DNA of 64,000 bases, from NCBI GenBank assembly GCA_030760725.1, contig JASWHV010000012.1, positions 54,219,652 through 54,283,651 on the forward strand, given 5' to 3'. Position 1 is the stretch's first letter; each line of letters begins with the position of its first letter. The notes under the pieces are model-generated. The model was given only the letters and a program-made list of their open reading frames with translations. It made no database searches and had not been told where the DNA came from. Both the position numbers and the translations under genes were made by a program. Shown in pieces: positions 55,701 to 64,000 of this stretch. The stretch comes from Neostapfia colusana. Lineage: Eukaryota > Streptophyta > Magnoliopsida > Poales > Poaceae.

Positions 55701-56211
55701 CGCGTTAGACCAGAAAACCCGAGCAAGGATCGAAACAAAACGGTGATCGAAGCTTCGGTTCTCAACGGAGAGAAAAGTGGAGCGCGCTGGGGAATTTGGC
55801 GAGTTTCTTTGCGGGAATTTCACGGGGGAAGGCGGTGGAGGATCGACTCGGTTAAATAGCAGCGTCCGGGGCCGAAGATCGGGCTGTTGGCGCGGTTTTT
55901 CGGAGGTGGTTTGGATTCGGGTGCGAGAAGAGTCCCGGGGTCGGCCGGGCGCGCGGGAGGTGAGGGATGACACGCGGGCCCCGCGTGTCAGTGAGAGGAA
56001 GAGAGGGGCGCGGGTTCGGGGCTGGCGTGGGGAGATTGGGCCGGCTGGTGGGTTTCGGCCCACTGGCCGGTGGGGTTTTTCTTTTTCTTTTTCTTTTTCT
56101 TTTCTGTTTTGATTTGAATTTGAATTCCAATTTAAATTTGAATTTTTGCACCCCATGCAATACGTCCAAAAAATTTTAAATTCCCCTCTTTACAGGTTTT
56201 GGGGTGTTACA
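52783..56211 (-). repeat. C right (5') LTR
   Basis: 3429 bp, TGTCACAT…GTGTTACA. One copy only of the 242-bp segment duplicated in the left LTR. TATTTAA (minus) near 55854; mini-exon-like block 54182-54250. It is followed directly by polypurine and internal sequence, not by a target duplication. Confidence 0.92.
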
Positions 56212-56331
56212 GCTCTAACCCCTTAAAAGAAATCTCGTCCTCGAGATTGGTGGTTCTAGGAAAACAATTCCGGAAACTGTGCCTTAAGCTCGTCTTCTCG
56301 CTGCCATGTGGCTTCCTCTTCCGAGTGATGC
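56212..56331 (-). pseudogene. Remnant of a second family A internal region
   Basis: Polypurine tract (56212-56226), hairpin (AATCTCG-TCCT-CGAGATT) and the last chromodomain codons, matching 3614-3735 of E1. The match stops at CCGAGTGATG, and unrelated sequence (CACATTTCTTTCCCCC) follows. Confidence 0.85.
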
Positions 56332-59300
56332 ACATTTCTTTCCCCCAGTTTATTACTATGTCACGACGCAGAGAACGAGTATGCTCACTACCGCGAGCAA
56401 CGATGATTCGAATCAAAAAGAACCGGATGACATAACACATACACCCAACCGAGAGAGGTGATCAACCAATCCCCTCAACGTCGTATGTGGCAACCATTCA
56501 CAAGACACCCGCTTGTCGAACTGGTCCCACTGACTCGGAGTAAGTCTCACTACGACAAACCCTCGTAGAGCCAACTTCTCTCTCCTTTCACCATTTGCAT
56601 AAGACGGTGGGGATTGCCTCGACACCTAGGTTAACATGTTACATCGGTTTCCTGGGTCCCATATAGCCAGTATGCATCCGGTACAAGATCAAACTTGTCC
56701 AGCAGGGCCGCACACGAGAACGGGCCTTAATTGACTCAGAGACTAGGTTCACAAGACCACGTCCTTGAGACCTCCATCCATGCTGCTCTGTCTCAATTCC
56801 CCAATTAAGTGGATCAATTCCCAACTCTTCCGATTAATCCCCTTAATCCATGTTAACGAGTAGGAAACGGCCTACTCAAGTTATGCCTCTTTAGATCCAC
56901 TTTTCTTAACATCATCACAGCAGTTATAATTAAGTAAAAACCTAATCTAACCAATAATCCAGGAATTTATTGGTTCATGTATGTGGAGTGTCATACAATC
57001 TATACTTAATGCAATAATTAAAATTCTAGACATTTTATAGTGTATACAAATACAAACATGTAAAATTTGATGCAACCGGGGCTTGCCGTAGTGTTGATCC
57101 CGACTAATAGTTCTGTCAGTAGAATCAAGTCAGTGGCCTCTGAAGTCCTTTCGAGAATCCCCTTTACCAAAATGATCAATTAAGCGAATGCATCACATTA
57201 TGAAATAATGTGCTATATAAACTACAGAAGCAAAATAGATGACGACAGAGGATTCTGTCACTGAAATTTTGACAGGGGCTTTCTAATCCCATGATAGGGT
57301 TATGGTAAAATTTTTAGAGTCTTCTGATCAAGGAGTTGGCCACAATAATTATTGGAAGATTTAACTTAATTTGATTTATAGAAAATAAACCAAATCTTCT
57401 CATATGGAATAGAGTGATATTTTGAGAAGTATGGTCCTAAGGTTTCTAGGAAAAATTGTTCCAAATTTTTCTAAGCCTTTTTCTGGCCAGAATGGCTTGG
57501 TGAAGCTTATTCTATTTTTCTGGAATTACTTCTGTGATTTTTCAGCCCATTTAATTAAACCTGAGAAAACCTATTGATTAAGCCCTCTTAATCATCTCCA
57601 AAAATCCTAACATGTTTACTGGAGCTCAGGAACAAGTAGGATAATTTTCTAACCAAAAATATGAATATTTCATAAAGCCATATTCCTGGAATTAATCTCT
57701 AAAGGAATAAAAGGGCAGCCCGGTGCATGTAGCTCCCGCTTGCGCAGGGTCCAGGGAAGGGTCCGACCCATTTGGGTCTTTTGTACGCAGCCTTTCCCTG
57801 CATTTCTGCAAGAGGCTGAATTAATCTCTAAAGGAATACATAAATTAATTCTACAGAAAATCTTAGACATTTCATAGCAAGCACTTTGTTTCTATGCAAA
57901 CTACTCCTTATGATGAATCCAACAAAATTGGTCTCACCCTTTTTGGAGTTTCCAACACAGAGTTGTTGGCTTGCAAAGTTGCACCATTTTCTGCAATTGA
58001 TTTGGCACAGAAAACTCATTTTACCACTGACAGTGGGGCCCAGGGTTCAGTCTTCTTCAACCTCCCGCTCAGTGCTCGCGCGCGCGCCGGAACAGATCGT
58101 GGCACACCTTGTTCTCTGCCTAGGAGGGATCATTTTCGCCGAAACTTGAACCTACACGATCCTTGAGACCGAGCCTACCAGCTGGGCAAAGTTTCCCCGC
58201 ATGAAAACCGCCGGATACGGGTCAGCACCGGTGTGGTGGGTCAGAGGCCTGGCGCCGACGAGGGACGGTGTATCCCGTGCTTCTTCCGATGAACAAAACC
58301 ACCGTACACCATCACTACAGGTCAGGAAACATGATTCCACCCCTAAACCGAGCCAGAACGCAGACAAATGGTATTTTGACGGTGAGCCAAACTGTTTTCA
58401 CCGGCGGCAGCAATTTCTCGTTGCCCGGAGCATATTGTAAAATTCCCAAAAATGTGTATGAATAAAAACCAAGGTTTGAGTTCATATGTGTGGCAAAGAC
58501 ATGAAAATGGGACTTGCTAAAACTTTTCTTCATGCAAAGTAATACAGGGATGTCCATCCAAAATGAGGCACCTTTTTATTTGAAAGTGTTCAACCCATAA
58601 GGAGTTAAATACCTCTTGCATGTAAGTTTAAAAATCTGATTTGAAATTCAATGTTCACACATGTGATGTCCAAAAACTTTGAATAAACATGCAGCCATAT
58701 AGTTGGAATTATAAGGAAAAGTTTGATCACAAACTTTCCATTTGTAGGGTGGGCTCAAAAAGGAGTTAAAGAGAAGCATTTGCAAATTCTAGCCAAATTC
58801 AAATTTGTCATACATATTCAAACTGAATTTGGAGAATTCAAATTCTAGCCACCCTTTTAAACTCAGCATTCTGGGAATTGTGAGGATCAGCTTGAGAAGA
58901 TATTTGGGGATGAAATGTGGAGTGGGACCCACATGTCATAGAGGTAAAGAGGATGCCTTGCACACTAAGTTTCAGCCTCAGTGGGAGATTTCACCGAGCA
59001 GCTCACGGGAGCCACCGAGGAGCTTACCGGCGCCACCTCCTGTTGCCGGCCTCCCTGTGCTGGCGCCCCGGGGTCGGTCCTGACCGCGTCCTCAACGTGA
59101 TCACGTGCCCTCAGATCGAACAAAAGCTCAATTGCCTTCCTCTCTCGCGAGAACGCTGAGCAAACCGAGCACCTCACCTTCGCCTCTCGGTCCGACCAAA
59201 GAAATGGCAAAACGTCGTGCTTCCCTCCTCCCCGAACTGCTAGACAACGTCCAGAGCATGAACCCCACTTCCCCGACGCCTAAACCCTCAAGCTACAGCC

Positions 59301-61099
59301 TCCCCCGCCCGAGATCAACCACCACAGCAGCGACTTAGCTCAAGAACGTGATCGGGCGCTAGTGGACAGCCCTCCACAGGGGGTTTCACGGCCGAGCGAT
59401 CACGGCTACGGGAGCGCGCCACAGTGGTGCTGCTCTCCTACAATTCTTGGAGCAAACCGTGAAGCATCGATGAGGAATTCCGAGATTTTGCTCCGGCGAG
59501 TTCAACCCGAGCATCCGGTACGGATTCGGCAAATTCCCGATCTCTGATCCTCCCTAGGTCCTCAAATCTTGCACGTAGCAGCTAGACTAGTCGGCGGTCA
59601 TTTTTCTTTCAGCAACCTTAGCACGAAAACACTTCAGAGAGATGAATTTCAAGCTCTACCGAGGGCGTTCTTCGCGGGGCCAATCAGGCGCATGGTGCCG
59701 ACCCCTTTTCCACTGTTTCCGAGCTAATCCATGACTTTGCCGAGCTTCGTGATCACTCACTGGTGCTGTAGAGCTGGTTAGCCGAGGTTTTGGCGGGTTG
59801 GAACCCACGGCCGACGGCCCCTAACCTCAACAGAGGCCGTCGCACGTCGCCGAGACATCTCCGGCCGTAGGCAGCCCAAGCAGACCCCACAGCCGTGTTC
59901 CTCGATGCCCAAAACCCCCTAGCGGCAAGTCCTGGTCCGGATGGTGGCCGGGAACGGCGGGCCGGCGAGCACCGACGTGCTCCGGCGAGGGGGGAGCGCG
60001 CTGGCGCGAAGGGGCCGGCGGGAGGAAGAAGAAGACGTGGGGCCCGGCTGTCAGCATCTCAGAATTTAAACCCCGATCGGGTGTGGCCAGGATCCCGTGT
60101 GTTGGCGCGCTGGGAAGCTGTGGCCCCGGTGTGGCCCGATTCTGATTGGCTGGGGTTTAAAACAGTGGGTCCAGCCAAGTTTTCAGTAGGAAAATAATTC
60201 CAGGGTTGGCTCAAACTTGGGAAAATCATAACTCCCTGTAGAAAACTCCAATTTGAGTGATTCAAATTCGGTTGGGTTCATCTTTCCAAGTTCTATCCAA
60301 ATATTCTTTGGAGGTTTTCTGAAAAAGAATTATGGAGGGAGTTTGGTTTATCCAAAAATCCCCATATTTTTCCAGAATATTCTTTAGCATAGTGTTGACC
60401 TACTAGCAAATTTCCAGATCATTTGAAGATCATTTGAGTAGGAATTTGCTACATGCAAACTACTGTGTTCAAAAGAATCCAGAAACATTTTCAGAAAATG
60501 TTTCCCACTTCTAAAATCTATTCTGAGCAATCCATAGCTCCAAAAATCATAGGAAATTTTATGCAAGATCTCTGAGATATACTGGATATGGTAGTTCACT
60601 TAAAATGGCATGAAAATGCACATTAATTCAGAATTAATTCTTTTGAGTACAAATGCTTAAAGAATTGTTCTGGAAGAACTACTCCAGTAAAAGGGCTGAA
60701 ATTTGGACCAGATTACTTTCATGTGGCCAGGAACTCACATGTAAATTATCAGCCCAATTTGAGCTATAGAACTCCCTATTCTTATTCTGCATGCTTATGT
60801 ATAGGGGAAAATACATAAGAGATATGGTAAGAATTATGGAGGACACAATATGACTCCACATTAGCTTTAATTTGGCAAAAGCTAAATCCTTAGGTAGTAT
60901 GGACCCTGCTGTAAAAGTTTTGAGGCCATTGGAGTTCTTGTTCCTCAGTTGCACTCAAATCTTTTCAGCTGATATATTATGTTCATTAGGGAAAATGGTT
61001 AGTGTATAGCTAAGGCCTTAAGTTCAATTTAATTTAGATCTGTTTCTTTGCACAACAGAGGCAAACCAAGCCATTCTTGGCTTTTCCACACAACCTCTG
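56332..61099 (-). repeat. G (right part): unassigned LTR-like sequence
   Basis: 4.8 kb without a supportable gene. AT-rich blocks (57150-58020, 58440-58900, 60200-61090) alternate with GC-rich blocks (58030-58430, 58930-60150), as in the LTRs of the window. On the minus strand, a CCAATCAG box (about 60145) lies upstream of TTTAAATTC (about 60062). GGCTTGCCG near 57080 resembles the GGCAAG block of the other LTRs, but no mini-exon of matching length follows. Short frames such as 58805-59083 have no recognisable features. Confidence 0.4.
57710..57817 (-). mobile_element. 5'-truncated Au-like SINE
   Basis: 108 bp whose minus strand begins AGCCTCTTGCAGAAATGCAG and ends CACCGGGCTGCCCTTT, which I recognise as the 3' part of the angiosperm Au SINE. 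The tRNA-like head with A and B boxes is missing. It is flanked by a perfect 21-bp duplication, GAATTAATCTCTAAAGGAATA (57689-57709 and 57818-57838), so the short copy inserted as such by target-primed reverse transcription. Confidence 0.85.
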
Positions 61100-61495
61100 T
61101 GTAACACCCCAAAATCCTGTTAAGAGGGGAATTTAAAAATTTTTGGACGTATTGCATGGGCTGCAGAAATTCAAACTTAGTTGGAATTCAAATTCAAATT
61201 CAAACAAGAAAAGAAATGGAAAAAGAAAAAGAAAAACAGAAAAAAACCGGCCAGTGGGCCGAAACCCACCAGCCGGCCCAACCCATCCCGTGCCAGCCCG
61301 CAGCCGCGCGCCCCCCCTTCTTCCCACTGACACGCGGGGCCTGCCAACCTTTCTTCCTCCTCGCGCTCGCGCCCGCGCTCGGCCGGACTCTTCTCACCCC
61401 GAATCAAAACCGCCCCGGATCCTCACGTATCCCAGCCGAATTTCGTTCGTGGGTGACGCAAACTCGATCACAACCGAACGCCGCCCTCCCCCGTC

Positions 61496-61503
61496 TATAA
61501 AAA
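61496..61503 (+). promoter_or_regulatory. TATA box of F
   Basis: TATAAAAA about 400 bp into the LTR, followed by ACCCCGGC and the GC-rich leader. It is equivalent to the D elements at 40867 and 50107. Confidence 0.7.
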
Positions 61504-63071
61504 CCCCGGCACCGTCCCGTTTTCCCCCACGATCTGCCGATTTTCTCTCCGGTGAGAATCCGAGCCCCTCCGGCGAATTCTGCTCGATCTACGCTCGGGA
61601 ATTCTGATCTAACTCGCTGGTCTTGATCCACCGCCTCCGGGGAACCTTGCAGGTGCAGAAAACTCGGTGATTTGCGGTTCAAACACAGCGCCGACGAGCC
61701 TCGCCGTGAATTCACCTCGGACCTCGTCGCCGATCGCTTTTCGGGACCTCCGAGCTCAAGAAAACCCCCGAGGTGAGATCCCCGACCTCCCCTCTACCGA
61801 TATATGCCATAAAATCACAGTTCTAGGAAGAATTTACGAAGATCCGAAACTCTCCGGTGAGATCGCCGCCTCCCGCCGCCGTGCGCCGCCGGGCAGCGCC
61901 GCCCGCGCTCGATCAGAGCGGCGTGGCCGCTTGTGCGCCGTTTATTTTAAATCGCACGGTAGAGTTTAAATCCCCTCGTACCGGTTCGATGTTATAATCT
62001 CAGCCATCTGTTTTAAATCGGACGGTCCACATCAGCCCCGCGTTATAAAGACTGGAATTCTTACGTGCTACCCCCTAGGGTTCTCGGAAAATAAGAGCTA
62101 GCCCCGGAAACTTCTGATCTAGCCCCTGGAACTTCAGAAAATCATGTAAATTCATTTAAAAATCAGTTTTAGCCCCTGGACTTAATAAAAATTAGGAAAA
62201 ACCCCTCTGTTAAGTGTAGCTAGACCCCTGGAAGTTCTTAAAATAATATAATGGACCCTGTAGTGGGGTGAGTTTACCTTTTTAACCCTAGTTAATATTA
62301 AAGTTAGGAATTTGAATATGTGGCTAGCATTTAAAATTTAAAAGGTAGGACAAACATATTGTCAAAGACAAACTAAAAACTTTCCCAGTACATAGAAAAC
62401 CTTGGAGTGAGATAAAAATAGATTTTTGGCTGAAATGAATCTGTTTAATTGATTAACCACATTTATTGGTTATAGGGACACATTTTTAAGTATTGAATAA
62501 TTCTGAAAATTTGTAAAATAAATGTAAAACAGTTCACATCAGAAGAGAAGTTCAAAAATATATTATTTAATATTTTAGACCCAAAACCTATTCTGTTTAG
62601 ATGAGGTGTCTTACTATTTTCATAATAAAGTGCACATTTAGGCATAGGAAATAAATCTGAAAATATAGCAAACTAGGTAGGAATAACTAGAAAATGATAA
62701 ATGAAGTTTCCAAAATCCAAAGAATTCAGTTTAGGGTTGGTAAAAGGTTTGAAGACACATATGAAGTGGGAAAATACCTTTCATGCATACTTGGTAGCTA
62801 AAATGTGTATCCATTAAATATAAGGGATTTATTTAAATCAGAAATTCATATATAGTATGCCAACATGAACATGAATACAAAAGTAGAAATCATATACACA
62901 TGTTTAAAAGTGCATGTAAGCCAAAAATCAACACACATAGAGTAACCACAACACATAGAATTTGTGAATGGCTTTCATAAATGTGAATGTGTGGTTTATA
63001 TGAAGTGGAAGTGTGAACTATGTCTTATGGATTGTTGCTTTTCTTTTTCTATGTGTGATGGTATGATGTAG

Positions 63072-63140
63072 AACCTGCTCCAGAGCAAGTTCTTCCTTTC
63101 CAAGATCAGGACTACCCATTCCAAGAGCAGCAGGAAGGAG
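63072..63140 (+). other. Mini-exon-like block in F
   Basis: 69 nt after GATGTAG and before GCAAGTGTCC. The phase-1 reading is …PAPEQVLPFQDQDYPFQEQQ…. Compared with E1, eight codons differ and five of those differences are synonymous. Confidence 0.5.
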
Positions 63141-64000
63141 GCAAGTGTCCTTGACCACTTTGATCCTATGCTAGGATGTGTAGATAGAATTATTTGCATT
63201 GTCAATTAAAATATGAAACCCATGCTAGGAAGTTTCCCTAGAATTGCATTATCTCGTTTCCTTGTAGCTTGGGTTGGGATTTATTTTATCATGTCATTTA
63301 TTTACATGCTTGTGCTTAGCCATGCTTAGAATGGGATATTTGGGATAAGAGATCATCAGTTTATTTTACCATACTCTTGAATGAGATGTGAGTTATGTAG
63401 AGGTAGGGATCAAGGCAAGTTGGATGTTTTGGTTGGTGCTGGGTGCACGAGACTCAGGTTTGTGTTTAGTACTTGCCTGGATTCTAAGGACCGGTTCATG
63501 AAGCATGTAACCTGGCTTTACCGTGCCAACCACATGCTGAGATGGGGCAGCTTGGCCAATTAATTAGGTGTATCCCCGGCGTAGTATGGGTGTGTTGGAT
63601 GGTGAGGGGAATAGGTGTCAGCTGGACTACCATATGAACCGCAAGGCTCAAGAGGGGGCCACTGCAGCGGGGTTGGAGCCTCTTGTATACTGTTAGGGGT
63701 GAAACCTCAGTGGGCTCATGCTCGTCGAGAATCCCTTTGTAAAGGCTTCGTAGTGATCTCCTGGCTACACACCTGGGAAGTGTGAATGTGGTTCGCGGCC
63801 ACTGGCATAATGGAGGTTCTTTTAGTCAAACCGACAACGAGGGATGAAATCACTACATGTGGGTACAGTGGTGCAAACTCTGCAGAGTTAAAACTGTCAT
63901 GATAGCCGTGCTCACGGTCAAGAGCGGCTTGGACTTATTCATGATTAGAGAATGATGGATTTGGAAGTTGAGGATGTTAAGTGGGAAGCTTAACATTGGA

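Larger units (their letters stand above)
19733..56331 (-). mobile_element. C: family A gypsy element, split by D and recombinant at its right end
   Basis: Two colinear parts (19733-26922 and 50519-56331) give LTR, polypurine tract, pol, gag, ORF213, primer site, LTR, and then about 120 bp of a second internal region. D interrupts gag just upstream of the CCHC knuckle. The left flank is TCGCA (19728-19732); no matching duplication exists on the right because the unit ends inside a second internal region. This LTR-internal-LTR-internal order indicates unequal recombination between family A elements. Confidence 0.85.
61100..64000 (+). mobile_element. F: family A2 LTR, plus orientation, cut by the window edge
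   Basis: It starts TGTAACACCCC after CTCTG and runs through the whole LTR plan in plus orientation: pyrimidine/purine tract, TATA, GC-rich leader with CCGAG|GTGAGATC (about 61771), AGCCCCTGGA motifs, AT-rich part, mini-exon and CTGTCATGATAG near 63895. About 440 bp should remain beyond 64000. Whether it is a solo LTR or the start of a full element cannot be seen. Confidence 0.9.

Noticed and set aside
58805..60197. Possible host gene in the GC-rich part of G
   Set aside because: Only short frames without recognisable domains; composition matches LTR leaders elsewhere in the window.

Overview
The window is plant nuclear DNA, almost certainly from a grass (Poaceae). The evidence is long-LTR Tekay/Del-type chromoviruses (Ty3/gypsy), a Sirevirus-type Ty1/copia element with CGGACTAGTCCG palindromes, a truncated Au-like tRNA-derived SINE, and GC-rich leaders. 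I cannot name the species. I see no convincing host gene, tRNA, rRNA or CRISPR array. Nearly every base can be placed in a nest of retrotransposons, most of them on the minus strand.

Layout. A Sirevirus (oldest layer; pieces at 1-222, 12868-15839 and 18736-19196) is split by two insertions. Element E1 (family A, 223-12867, TSD TCGGA) lies in its integrase. A related solo LTR (B', 15840-18735, TSD GTTAG) lies in its leader. An unassigned LTR-like sequence G follows (19197-19732, probably continuing at 56332-61099). Inside it sits element C (family A, 19733-26922 plus 50519-56331). C is split by element D (family A2, 26923-27366 plus 38288-50518). D's left LTR is split in turn by element B (27367-38287), the youngest and best preserved copy. 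G also holds a 5'-truncated SINE with a perfect 21-bp TSD. At 61100 it is interrupted by F, a plus-strand family A2 LTR that runs off the window.

The family A and B elements share one plan: LTR - tRNA-iMet primer site - (extra ORF) - gag - protease - RT - RNase H - integrase - chromodomain-like tail - hairpin - polypurine tract - LTR. All gag-pol copies carry stops or frameshifts. Family A elements have an additional, unrecognised 213-codon ORF between the primer site and gag. It is open in all three copies and is followed by a TAG and exactly 42 further in-frame codons.

The strongest candidates for something undescribed are: (1) this pre-gag ORF; (2) a mini-exon-like block (69 or 81 nt) in every sufficiently complete family A/B/B' LTR, bounded by an AG acceptor and a GC-type donor AG|GCAAGT, with mostly synonymous differences; (3) first-ORF start codons that abut 3' splice-site consensus sequences, which together with (2) suggests a spliced leader; (4) a 56-bp tandem triplication of the primer-binding site in element B; (5) a ten-unit ACGT/G-box array in the U3 of element B, where the related solo LTR has a minisatellite instead. 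Identities and divergences are estimates by eye.
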